27,902 nucleotides of DNA, from positions 1-27,902 of the forward strand of contig SLHW01000059.1 in assembly GCA_007135955.1 (NCBI GenBank), read 5' to 3'. Source of the DNA: Candidatus Saccharimonadota bacterium (lineage in GTDB: Bacteria > Patescibacteriota > Saccharimonadia > Saccharimonadales > SLHW01). The notes beneath the pieces are model-generated. The model saw only the letters and a list, made by a program, of their open reading frames with translations. It did not search any database and was not told where the DNA came from. Shown piece by piece: positions 7,058 through 14,208 of the stretch (position 1 is its first letter; each line of letters starts with the position of its first letter). A program made the position numbers and the translations under genes.

Positions 7058-7717
7058 ATGCTTGAACTAGCTTTAATTTTCGGATTTGGTGCGTTAACTA
7101 TTCGTAGTCTAAAAACTCAGAGCGAAGACAATGTTATTATCCCTCGCAAAATCAGTGACAGGCTTGGCAAGCTATGGGATATTGCACACCAGGGCATGCG
7201 TGAGAATCGTCTAAATCGAGCCGAGAAGGCTCTATTGACAATCCTAAAGATTGATAAGAAAAACGCTGCTGCCTATAATCGGCTTGGCATATTGTACGCA
7301 AAGCAAAAGGAATATAAAGATTCTATCGACTGTTTCGAGATTGCTAGCAGTATTGAGCCGACCGCTTCAAGTCTTCATAACCTGGGCCTTATCTATTATG
7401 AAACCGAAAACTATGAACGGGCAGCCGTTGCATTTGAACACGCTCTAAAGCTAGAGGATAACCTGGCAGCTCGACACATAGCTTATGCTAAAGTCCAAGA
7501 AAAGCTCGACAACAAAAAGCTAATGCTCAGAGAACTGGAAAAAGCTGCAGAGATTGAGCCAAGTCGTGAAAGTTACTCATTACTTATTAAGGGGTATCAA
7601 GATGCAGGAATGCAGGCCGAAGCCGATCAGCTTGAGGATAAGCTAAAGCGAATGCGTAAAACGAAGAGTAAAACATCCCAGAAATCTGTAAAGCGTCCAA
7701 GAAAAGTTGTTATTTAA
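7058..7717 (+). CDS. Tetratricopeptide-repeat protein
   Basis: A 219-aa protein of unknown specific function. Residues 1-18 (MLELALIFGFGALTIRSL) form a short hydrophobic segment that may insert in the membrane. At least three TPR units follow from about residue 45 to 165; the clearest are AAAYNRLGILYAKQKEYKDS, SSLHNLGLIYYETENYERAA and the AALKLEDNLAARHIAYAK-like helix pair. A very basic tail (KRMRKTKSKTSQKSVKRPRK) closes the protein and could bind nucleic acid or the membrane surface. The ATG follows holB by 15 nt, without a convincing Shine-Dalgarno but with its own -10. TPR proteins are scaffolds, so the partner cannot be named. Confidence 0.85.
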   Translation: MLELALIFGFGALTIRSLKTQSEDNVIIPRKISDRLGKLWDIAHQGMRENRLNRAEKALLTILKIDKKNAAAYNRLGILYAKQKEYKDSIDCFEIASSIEPTASSLHNLGLIYYETENYERAAVAFEHALKLEDNLAARHIAYAKVQEKLDNKKLMLRELEKAAEIEPSRESYSLLIKGYQDAGMQAEADQLEDKLKRMRKTKSKTSQKSVKRPRKVVI

Positions 7718-7725
7718 CCTCTGTT

Positions 7726-7753
7726 TTGCTACAATTTTCTGGTACCATATTAA
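7726..7753 (+). promoter_or_regulatory. Putative promoter of the tRNA-Thr/tRNA-Tyr unit
   Basis: TTGCTA (7726-7731), 16-nt spacer, TATTAA (7748-7753). Predicted start near 7760, about 27 nt before the first tRNA. Both hexamers are imperfect. Confidence 0.4.
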
Positions 7754-7786
7754 GTGCTCATAGTATGGGTAAAGGATTAATAGAAT

Positions 7787-7861
<75 letters not shown>

Positions 7862-7895
7862 TAGCACAAAGCGTACTGATTATTTAACAATCTGG

Positions 7896-7981
7896 GCAGG
7901 GGTAGTGAAGCGGTCAAACACGGCAGACTGTAAATCTGCTGGCTTATGCCTTCGGGGGTTCGAATCCCTCTCCCTGCACCA
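7896..7981 (+). tRNA. tRNA-Tyr (anticodon GUA), type II, CCA encoded
   Basis: Acceptor GCAGGGG pairs with TCCCTGC (one G-T at the base). Anticodon stem GCAGA/TCTGC encloses CTGTAAA with anticodon GTA. A long variable arm (GGC TTAT GCC) is present, as in bacterial tRNA-Tyr. T arm GGGGG-TTCGAAT-CCCTC, discriminator A, CCA at 7979-7981. It lies 34 nt after tRNA-Thr(GGU) and is probably co-transcribed. Confidence 0.95.
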
Positions 7982-7991
7982 AATACATATG

Positions 7992-8013
7992 CCCGAACTA
8001 GTTTCGGGTTTAT
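7992..8013 (+). terminator. Terminator-like hairpin after tRNA-Tyr
   Basis: CCCGAA (7992-7997) pairs with TTCGGG (8003-8008), 5-nt loop, followed by TTTATTTA. It lies 10 nt after the tRNA-Tyr CCA end. Confidence 0.65.
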
Positions 8014-8055
8014 TTATGAGAAGAAGAAACACCAAAAAAACAATTTTATAAAATT

Positions 8056-8083
8056 TTGAATGAGTCGATACTTTTGGTAAAAT
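8056..8083 (+). promoter_or_regulatory. Promoter of tRNA-Thr(UGU)
   Basis: TTGAAT (8056-8061), 16-nt spacer, TAAAAT (8078-8083). Predicted start near 8090, 9 nt before the mature tRNA 5' end. Confidence 0.6.
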
Positions 8084-8098
8084 TCTTTAGTTGGTTAT

Positions 8099-8175
8099 GC
8101 CACCTTAGCTCAGTTGGTCAGAGCAACGGTTTTGTAAACCGTGGGTCGTCGGTTCGAATCCGACAGGTGGCTCCA
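8099..8175 (+). tRNA. tRNA-Thr (anticodon UGU), CCA encoded
   Basis: Acceptor GCCACCT pairs with AGGTGGC; D stem GCTC/GAGC; anticodon stem ACGGT/ACCGT around TTTGTAA with anticodon TGT; T stem GTCGG/CCGAC around TTCGAAT; discriminator T, CCA at 8173-8175. Second Thr isoacceptor of the cluster, for ACA and wobble codons. Confidence 0.95.
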
Positions 8176-8177
8176 TA

Positions 8178-8206
8178 TTGAAGTTTATACGACTATCTGT
8201 TATTAT
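8178..8206 (+). promoter_or_regulatory. Promoter of rpmG with leader hairpin
   Basis: TTGAAG (8178-8183), 17-nt spacer, TATTAT (8201-8206), so a start near 8213. The roughly 50-nt leader contains a small hairpin, TGCAGC (8220-8225) with GCTGCA (8234-8239). It has no T-run, so it is not a terminator; a role in mRNA stability or translation is possible. Confidence 0.5.
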
Positions 8207-8263
8207 CTATTAGTTATATTGCAGCTACATCAGGCTGCACTAATCATAAAAGAAGAGTGAGTT

Positions 8264-8467
8264 ATGGCAAAAAAAGGCGACAAACGAAAAATTATTGGTC
8301 TTGTTTCTGAAGAGAGCGGGCACCGACACTACTACACGACCAAAAACACGATGAACACTCCTGATAAAATCAGTATCAGAAAGTATGACCCAGTAGCAAG
8401 AAAGCATGCTGTTTATACTGAAACCAAGAAGAGTCTTGGGCGGAACGAAGTAAAACCCAAAAAGTAA
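8264..8467 (+). CDS. rpmG: 50S ribosomal protein bL33 (cysteine-free form)
   Basis: Small large-subunit protein near the E site. At 67 aa it starts with MAKKGDKRKIIGLVSEESG and contains the family core YYTTKNTMNTPDKISIRKYDP and KHAVYTETK. The usual CxxC pairs are replaced (SEES, DPVA), so this is a non-zinc form. It has a short basic extension at the C-terminus. AGAAGAG at about 8250-8256 can act as ribosome binding site. It follows tRNA-Thr(UGU), recalling the tRNA/tuf/rpmG/secE neighbourhood of other bacteria, but here it is followed by a convergent glucan operon only 4 bp away. Confidence 0.93.
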   Translation: MAKKGDKRKIIGLVSEESGHRHYYTTKNTMNTPDKISIRKYDPVARKHAVYTETKKSLGRNEVKPKK

Positions 8468-8471
8468 TTCC

Positions 8472-10421
8472 TTATTGTTTGTCGGCTCTCGACAAATCAA
8501 GTACCGTGTTAACGAACTCCGCATGACTCCAAACCAAAGGTGTAACCGAAATTGGGTCGCCTTTTTCTGGATGTACCTGCTCAGCCATCACGCCACTAGG
8601 CAGCATATGCTTCATCGACCAGTCTAATAATTCTTTAGCCCTAGCAATATTCTTTTGACGAATGTAATACTGCGCTAACCATAGAGTAGTTACGAACCAG
8701 GGGTTCCCCATATATGGTGGGTTGGTCGTAAAGTATTGGTCATGCTCATAGCGTGGTAGCCCGCCACTTGGTGATTTATCTAAGAGGTATTTTTCCAGTG
8801 CCTTGACGCTATCATGAAGTTTTTCTTCATGGCTATAGTAGTCAAACATCATCACACCATACACACTCGACACATCAAGTATGTTGTCATAGTGAAGTTG
8901 AGGTTCTTCACCAGTTGAAAGAATGCAGCCTTTACGGTAATAATTACGATCTGGATAGAAGAAGACATCGCTAGCAGCTCGGAACGACTCTGCTTGCTCG
9001 CGCCATTTTACTGCATCGTCCGGATAGCCGAAACTATCCGCAAAATCAGATGCCACAAGCAAGGCTTGGTAGACGGTAGCAACCGTGTAGGTGGATGTTA
9101 AGAATTTTTCTTCCCACAAGTCATAGCTAGGATGGGGTAGGCCGGTCTCTTCATCGGTGAAAGAGCACATAAAATTAGCCATCGGACGAATCATTGTTTC
9201 GTAGAGGCCTTGTACAAAATCACTATCATCAGAATAACGATGGTATTCACCGAGCATGTATAGGACGATGGCTGTTTCGTCTTCTTGTATTGCCAGCTCT
9301 TTTCGATCATTGTGTAGTAGTGGATGCCACGTGGAGCCGATAGATTTGTCTGGCTGGTATTTGTGCATCAGATACCCATCATCGGTAATGATATCTCGAC
9401 AAAAATTAAAGAAATTTTTCGCTTCTTTGTAATGACCTAGCCGAATAAGTGGCCAGATTGCATAGGCTCCATCACGTGGCCAGACATAACTGTAGTAATC
9501 TCTGCCGTAATTATAAATAGCAGAATCGCCTGATGCGATTATGCCACCTCTTTTATCGGTATGGGCCTTGATAATCATTAAAGATTTTTTCACTAGATCA
9601 ATGTACTCGGGCTTTATCGTATGCAGGGCATTGGCGGACTGCCCAAACCATTCATGCCAACTGGTGCGATTATCTTTGTATATCTGGCTGAGGTCAGATT
9701 TCTTTAGTTTTTTATGGAGTTTTTCTGCAGTGAACTGTGAGTCTGAGGCTACAATCCAGTACTCGATAGCCTTTGATTGCTTCGGATCAACTGTTGTCGT
9801 AAAGCGAATAGCAGAATCAACTCCGCCGTGCTCAACCGCACTACCTGAAAGTTCGCCGTCTTCGGCGTCTTTGTAAGTGCCTTCTTTGCCCTCGATGCCA
9901 TAGTTGCCGACCGCGTATTGGTCAAAGCTAGCGCTGCCCTCTTCGTGTTTTCCACTTATGAGCAACGAGCACCGCCCTTTATAGTCCATGATGTAGTGGT
10001 CATCGGGTACATAGAGTGCAGTATCACCTCGGCCACTACGAGAGATTTGAAATACTTGGTGCATGAACAGACGAATTTCTCTTTGGCGTTCTGCATTATT
10101 GGTAATCGTGATGTGGCGCGTAAAGATGTTTTCTTTTTGGTCGACGAGATCTTTTAGTTCGAGGCTTACCGCTAGGGTCTTATGGTGTAGCTTAACAGTA
10201 CTGATAAGTGCATCAACCTCAAAATCAACACTTACATCCCAAGATTTATTGTCGACCCAAGCGAATGCGCCATCAACCCAGATTCCAATACGATGACTAC
10301 CGAGCCTCGAGTTGGTCAAGTTATCGAGTCCAACGTAGGGGTAGTAAAAGTCTTGTACTAGCCCCACTTCGTTCAGGCCGACAGCGAGGCTTCCGTTACT
10401 TAAGAAAACCGGACGACTCAT
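8472..10421 (-). CDS. GH15 glucoamylase-like glycoside hydrolase
   Basis: Predicted to release glucose from non-reducing ends of alpha-glucans in the cytoplasm; there is no signal peptide. The 649-aa protein has the two-part layout of prokaryotic GH15: an N-terminal beta-sandwich (about 1-270) and a C-terminal (alpha/alpha)6 barrel (about 275-649). Barrel motifs are WPRDGAYA (314-321), QEDE (379-382), DLWEE (434-438, Glu437 as likely general acid) and AEQVHPEKG (613-621, Glu614 as likely general base). It is the last gene of the GT4-GH57-GH15 operon and its ATG overlaps the GH57 stop (ATGA). GH15 also contains trehalases and dextran-type enzymes, so substrate choice rests on the neighbours. 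Confidence 0.9.
   Translation of the reverse strand: MSRPVFLSNGSLAVGLNEVGLVQDFYYPYVGLDNLTNSRLGSHRIGIWVDGAFAWVDNKSWDVSVDFEVDALISTVKLHHKTLAVSLELKDLVDQKENIFTRHITITNNAERQREIRLFMHQVFQISRSGRGDTALYVPDDHYIMDYKGRCSLLISGKHEEGSASFDQYAVGNYGIEGKEGTYKDAEDGELSGSAVEHGGVDSAIRFTTTVDPKQSKAIEYWIVASDSQFTAEKLHKKLKKSDLSQIYKDNRTSWHEWFGQSANALHTIKPEYIDLVKKSLMIIKAHTDKRGGIIASGDSAIYNYGRDYYSYVWPRDGAYAIWPLIRLGHYKEAKNFFNFCRDIITDDGYLMHKYQPDKSIGSTWHPLLHNDRKELAIQEDETAIVLYMLGEYHRYSDDSDFVQGLYETMIRPMANFMCSFTDEETGLPHPSYDLWEEKFLTSTYTVATVYQALLVASDFADSFGYPDDAVKWREQAESFRAASDVFFYPDRNYYRKGCILSTGEEPQLHYDNILDVSSVYGVMMFDYYSHEEKLHDSVKALEKYLLDKSPSGGLPRYEHDQYFTTNPPYMGNPWFVTTLWLAQYYIRQKNIARAKELLDWSMKHMLPSGVMAEQVHPEKGDPISVTPLVWSHAEFVNTVLDLSRADKQ
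8478..8496. repeat. Inverted repeat at the rpmG/GH15 convergent junction
   Basis: TTTGTCG (8478-8484) and CGACAAA (8490-8496) form a perfect 7-bp stem with a 5-nt loop inside the last codons of the GH15 gene, 11 nt after the rpmG stop. No T-run follows on either strand, so it is at best a weak terminator or 3'-end stabiliser. Confidence 0.4.
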
Positions 10422-11629
10422 TCGACTAGTAGGCCTTTCTGGGCAATGCGGTACTTTAGGTCATGATAACTATTCATAAAGTTCATAAATGCTTCATAAG
10501 GAGTTGCGTATGGGCTGAAGTAGGCGTGGATGTCGCCATCGTTGAACCATTTCGTACACATGTAGTAAAAATGGTCAGATGTTTGTAGCTTCCTCCAGTC
10601 TTCAATGAGGGTGAAGTCACCTGACTTCACTATTGCAGTCTGTAGATCGTAGAGCGCAGTAATCGCTTGGTGCTGCATCGGATTACCAAGCCAAGCAGAT
10701 AAGTCTCTTTCAGTGTCGGCCCAGGTTGTGGTGTAGGGAACATCGACTTTATCAACAGGGTCGTAAGCATCGGCAGCTTCAGAAACGGTCATAAATGAGT
10801 TTGTGCTGTTGCTTAGCCAGTCGCTAGGGAGGTGGCGCAAGAAGTCAAAGATGCCAGTATCTCCCCACTGGTGCTCGCCAAAGGTTTCATAATCCATAAA
10901 TAGGTTGAAGTTTGTCGCGTCACCGGATTCGTTCAGCCAATGGGTAAACTTATCAGCAGTTAGCGGCCATTCAGTCCAACCTTGGTTTCCAAAGCGAAAC
11001 GCTATATCGTCACTTAGCTTGTAGTTTTTCATAAGCAGTCTGATGTTGTTGGTGTAGGTTGGTCGGTAGACGTAGTTCGGGCTTCGCCAGCCGAGCACGG
11101 GATCCCAGCCCTCAGCTAGTATTGCCTTGTATCCGGCCCTATCTGCCCAGTAGGCGAGATCATTATTGTAGGCTAGTTCGGTGTTACGAAAGGCGGTTGG
11201 TGTTTGTCCAAAGAGTCGCTGGATAATTTCTCGGTGCATTTGTACTTGCATCTCGAACTCCGCCAGCGAATAAAAAAACGCTAAGCTGTGATGGTACGTT
11301 TCGCCGACTATTTCTACGCGACCAGTTGCGACTAGTTCTTGGAATGACTTAAGTGCGGTCGGATGCCATTTTTCTAGTTGCTCGAGAATGGTGCCAGTGA
11401 TAGATAGGCTCAAGCGAAATTCAGGATGTGTATCGAGGAGCTCTTTGAGTATTCGATTGGTCGGGAGGTATGACTTCTCGGCAACCTTGTGAATGATGCG
11501 TTCATTGCTTGTCCGATCATCATACTTGGCATCGAAGTAGTTGTGGTGTTTGCCAGCATCAAAAATTGTGTAGTGACGAATACGATAAGGTTGATGAACG
11601 TGTAAATACAGCACGATGGATTTTTTCAT
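10418..11629 (-). CDS. GH57 alpha-amylase / glucanotransferase family enzyme
   Basis: Retaining alpha-glucan enzyme, predicted cytoplasmic. At 403 aa it matches the short GH57 amylases. Conserved regions in order: HVHQP (10-14), GETYHHS (109-115), FRNTELAY (147-154) with the nucleophile Glu151, and MDYETFGEHQW (245-255) with the acid/base Asp246. Both ends overlap neighbours by ATGA (11626-11629 with GT4, 10418-10421 with GH15), so the three are translated in a coupled way. Whether it hydrolyses, branches or transfers cannot be decided by motif. The length is too short for a typical GH57 branching enzyme. Confidence 0.92.
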   Translation of the reverse strand: MKKSIVLYLHVHQPYRIRHYTIFDAGKHHNYFDAKYDDRTSNERIIHKVAEKSYLPTNRILKELLDTHPEFRLSLSITGTILEQLEKWHPTALKSFQELVATGRVEIVGETYHHSLAFFYSLAEFEMQVQMHREIIQRLFGQTPTAFRNTELAYNNDLAYWADRAGYKAILAEGWDPVLGWRSPNYVYRPTYTNNIRLLMKNYKLSDDIAFRFGNQGWTEWPLTADKFTHWLNESGDATNFNLFMDYETFGEHQWGDTGIFDFLRHLPSDWLSNSTNSFMTVSEAADAYDPVDKVDVPYTTTWADTERDLSAWLGNPMQHQAITALYDLQTAIVKSGDFTLIEDWRKLQTSDHFYYMCTKWFNDGDIHAYFSPYATPYEAFMNFMNSYHDLKYRIAQKGLLVE

Positions 11630-12834
11630 AATTGTACTCTCCCTGAGTGAAGTGCATACGTGTTTACTAATTTTTTTGCAGCATCAGTCCAGCTTAAGCG
11701 GACATATTCTTGATACACATTACGATGCAGTTCGTCACGGAGCGAATCATTTTTCATGACTGCTGTAATTTGATTGGCCATCTCATCAACATCCCAGAAA
11801 TCAACTTTTAGGCAGTTTTGTAGTACTTCCGAAACTCCTGATTGCTTACTGATGAGCGACGGTGTGCCATAACCAGCCGCCTCCAGTGGAGTCAGGCCAA
11901 ATGGTTCTGATATTGAAGGCATAACGAACAGGTCGCCTATTGCGTAAGCATCACGCCAGTTTTTACCTCGCTGAAAACCTGTAAAGATGACATTGCGACT
12001 AATGCCGAGTTGCGCAGCTAGTTCCAGGAGCTCTCTTTCTTGATCGCCGCTACCAACCAGTAGAAATATAGTCTTAGGTTGTTTTTCTACGACGGTTTTA
12101 GCTGCGTAAAGAAGGTTTGTGAGTCCTTTTTGGATAGTAATACGTCCAATGTTTACTACCACCCGATAACCATGCTTTTTCATCTCTTCGAGATAAGTGT
12201 ATGCAGTAGTAGTACAGAGCGGCTCCATGCTACCAATATCCATACTGTTGTGTACAACGTCGATGTTTTCTGCTGGTATTTGATAGTCCTCAACAATAGC
12301 TTTTTTTGTATGGTTGCTGACAGCGATGACTTTGTCGGCCATCAGCATTGACAGCTGCTCAATCTCACGAACTATTGGATTGCCGCTGTTGCCACCGGCC
12401 CGATCTCGTTCGATAGAGTGTACGTGGAGGATCAATGGCTTGCCAGAAGCTTGCTTTGCTCTAATGCCGGCACGAAAAGTTAGCCAGTCGTGAGCATGAA
12501 TCACATCAAACTCAGCATGGCGGACGAGCTTGCCAACCGCCTGCTCGTACATATGCTGTTGGTCTTGGATGTCGATGTAAGTGACTTTGGTGTCTTTTTC
12601 TATGTAGCGATAGCTATCATAAGCAGTCAGGAGGTTTTCTACCTCATCGATATGGATGTCGTGAGCTGGACGAACTTTCATAAATTTGATGTGACTATAA
12701 TCGGCGCGGTAAGGGACGATAAAGTCGATATCGACATTGTGCTTGGCTAGCTCCATGCACAATTGGTAGCATGCTACACCAAGACCGCCACTGTTATGCG
12801 GTGGAAGTTCCCACCCAAGCATAAATACTTTCAT
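11626..12834 (-). CDS. GT4 glycosyltransferase, glycogen-synthase-like
   Basis: Predicted to extend alpha-1,4-glucan from a nucleotide-sugar donor. The 402-aa GT-B protein has an N-terminal GGLGVA loop (16-21) for acceptor/donor phosphate as in starch synthases, HAHDW (113-117), the interdomain GRITIQKG (230-237), and the C-terminal donor-site EPFGLTPLEA (310-319) with the E-x7-E pair Glu310/Glu318. First gene of the operon with GH57 and GH15, which supports glycogen over cell-wall sugars. There is no convincing Shine-Dalgarno before the ATG. Donor (UDP- or ADP-glucose) is not determinable; a general GT4 role is the alternative. Confidence 0.87.
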   Translation of the reverse strand: MKVFMLGWELPPHNSGGLGVACYQLCMELAKHNVDIDFIVPYRADYSHIKFMKVRPAHDIHIDEVENLLTAYDSYRYIEKDTKVTYIDIQDQQHMYEQAVGKLVRHAEFDVIHAHDWLTFRAGIRAKQASGKPLILHVHSIERDRAGGNSGNPIVREIEQLSMLMADKVIAVSNHTKKAIVEDYQIPAENIDVVHNSMDIGSMEPLCTTTAYTYLEEMKKHGYRVVVNIGRITIQKGLTNLLYAAKTVVEKQPKTIFLLVGSGDQERELLELAAQLGISRNVIFTGFQRGKNWRDAYAIGDLFVMPSISEPFGLTPLEAAGYGTPSLISKQSGVSEVLQNCLKVDFWDVDEMANQITAVMKNDSLRDELHRNVYQEYVRLSWTDAAKKLVNTYALHSGRVQL

Positions 12835-12873
12835 GATTACTTATGATTCTCACTGTTTATGTACTTAAGCGAT

Positions 12874-12902
12874 AGTATAGATATATATTTCGCAAAACAC
12901 AA
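12874..12902 (-). promoter_or_regulatory. Promoter of the GT4-GH57-GH15 operon
   Basis: On the minus strand TTGTGT (12902-12897), 17-nt spacer, TATACT (12879-12874). Start near 12867 and a 5' leader of about 33 nt. Rest of the 12835-13100 intergenic region shows no gene or stable repeat. Confidence 0.55.
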
Positions 12903-13061
12903 CCGTTTTATCTCTGTAATTTTGCTTGTCTGGAATCATTGCAAAAATATGACTATTTTGATATGTTTTGACGCCAGATCAGCAAATCCGTATAAGTTAT
13001 ATAGGAATCCTCAGTCTTCGGTATTGTCCAGCAGGTTACAGCAGAAAGTAGCATCGGTATG

Positions 13062-13091
13062 TTTGTATGAGGTTTGCATAATTGTTATAAT
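13062..13091 (+). promoter_or_regulatory. Leaderless promoter of the 240-aa orphan gene
   Basis: TTTGTA (13062-13067), 18-nt spacer, perfect TATAAT (13086-13091). The start would fall near 13098, three bases before the ATG at 13101, and no Shine-Dalgarno is present. Confidence 0.55.
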
Positions 13092-13100
13092 TATTTTTAA

Positions 13101-13823
13101 ATGGCAACAGAAACAACTACCTTAGAACTAGCTTACGTTGAAACATCTGAAGACTATCGTGATACAGCAGAATTTTTAATTAATCAAACAGTTTTTAGCG
13201 AGGGACATGCTAGCCTTGCGGAAGCTTGGCGCAAAGGAAGCACCTCTCTGTGTCGATATGGTCGTATAGCTTTGAATGCAGTAGGTGGAGAAGTTACGAG
13301 TGTCAGCGACACCGATGCAGCACTAAATAAGGCCTTTGATCGCAAAGTTGCTCACTTGTATCAAATTCAAAAAGCAGATAACGTCGTTGGCATCGGATCA
13401 ATTATTCTCGGTCAGAAAATAATTGATAGCCAAGGTCAATCTGGCCCAAGAGCAAATCTAGAATACTATATTGATTCCGACAGCAGTGACGACATGCATT
13501 ATGAAGCAGCAGGACTTCTATTGGAGCAGTTATTAGATATGTCTCCTCCGTCAAAAAAGCTATGGTTTCGACAAAAAGAATTAAAAAATGTCAGCATGAA
13601 ATACTATAGACGCTCACATAATAATAGTACTAATTTACTTATTAGGGCTATGTCAGGATTTGCTGCAGTTCCGGTAGCGTCAGACGGCTCATCAAGGGGC
13701 TTTGCTGATCATCCAAGTTATGCTTCGACCAAGGACACTTTAGTACTAGAGACAGTTTATGGGCCTGACGTGTACGATGTTACTTATAATAATTCTTCGA
13801 TTAAACTTTACGAACCAAATTAA
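13101..13823 (+). CDS. Orphan 240-aa protein, possibly GNAT-like
   Basis: I do not recognise a specific family. The protein is soluble, without signal or membrane segments. A central stretch (about residues 95-150: VVGIGSIILGQKI, ANLEYYIDS, YEAAGLLLEQLLD) has the strand-strand-helix order of the GNAT acetyltransferase core, but the Q/RxxGxG/A acetyl-CoA loop is not evident, so this is only a suggestion. The C-terminal third (GFAAVPVASDGSSRGFADHP onward) is Ser/Asn/Tyr rich. It is more AT-rich than neighbouring genes. It has its own leaderless promoter and ends directly at the structured element 13822-14082. Alternative: a fast-evolving lineage-specific protein. Confidence 0.7.
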   Translation: MATETTTLELAYVETSEDYRDTAEFLINQTVFSEGHASLAEAWRKGSTSLCRYGRIALNAVGGEVTSVSDTDAALNKAFDRKVAHLYQIQKADNVVGIGSIILGQKIIDSQGQSGPRANLEYYIDSDSSDDMHYEAAGLLLEQLLDMSPPSKKLWFRQKELKNVSMKYYRRSHNNSTNLLIRAMSGFAAVPVASDGSSRGFADHPSYASTKDTLVLETVYGPDVYDVTYNNSSIKLYEPN

Positions 13824-14082
13824 AAATACCTTTGCAAGTTGGCAAGAGTAGGCAAAGCCGTAACTTTTCCTATTAGCTTATCGACGACTCTTTTTGATGA
13901 TAGCGTTTCATAGTTCTGCCGTAGCAGATTTTGTCTCAACTATCATCTTGCGAGATAAAATTTTTGTTTAGCGCTATTTTTATCGATGAGCTAGCATGTA
14001 TGGTTATTGCCTTGGTTTCAATGAGCTCTGCTTGATTCCTTAGCTTAAGTATACATGTCTTGCCAACTTGTGAAGGTACTTG
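13822..14082 (-). ncRNA. Candidate structured non-coding RNA, about 258 nt
   Basis: Fills the non-coding gap between the orphan gene and mscS. Segment 13824-13847 pairs with 14058-14081 over 24 positions (13 contiguous Watson-Crick pairs in the inner part). Further nested helices are 13850-13862 with 13999-14012, 13871-13884 with 13983-13996, and 13896-13903 with 13940-13947. An apical hairpin at 13915-13928 reads, on the minus strand, a stem closed by C-G around UACG, a stable UNCG tetraloop. The minus strand also has a promoter starting at the 5' arm and five U directly after the 3' arm (13826-13822). Against this strand, six arm differences are G-U on plus and A-C on minus. No tmRNA, SRP, RNase P or 6S signature was found. 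A MITE is the main alternative. Confidence 0.5.
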
Positions 14083-14088
14083 TACATC

Positions 14089-14117
14089 GTTATACATAAG
14101 CGCAACGAAAAAAGCAA
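14089..14117 (-). promoter_or_regulatory. Promoter of the candidate ncRNA
   Basis: Minus strand TTGCTT (14117-14112), 17-nt spacer, TATAAC (14094-14089). Predicted start 14082-14083, directly at the outer edge of the long helix. Confidence 0.5.
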
Positions 14118-14208
14118 GCCCTTCATATAATAAATTGTACTAATCACAACATATTTAAGATGAGCTTTCTGAAAATAAAAAGTATATAGTACCTATGCCG
14201 GTGCTATT

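Noticed and set aside
13824..14081. tmRNA, SRP RNA, RNase P RNA or 6S RNA
   Set aside because: No tRNA-like end with CCA, no GGAAG-type SRP apical loop, no RNase P conserved core and no recognisable 6S bubble; left as unclassified.
13824..14081. Insertion sequence remnant
   Set aside because: No transposase fragment and no obvious target-site duplication at the outer ends; MITE remains possible and is stated as the alternative.
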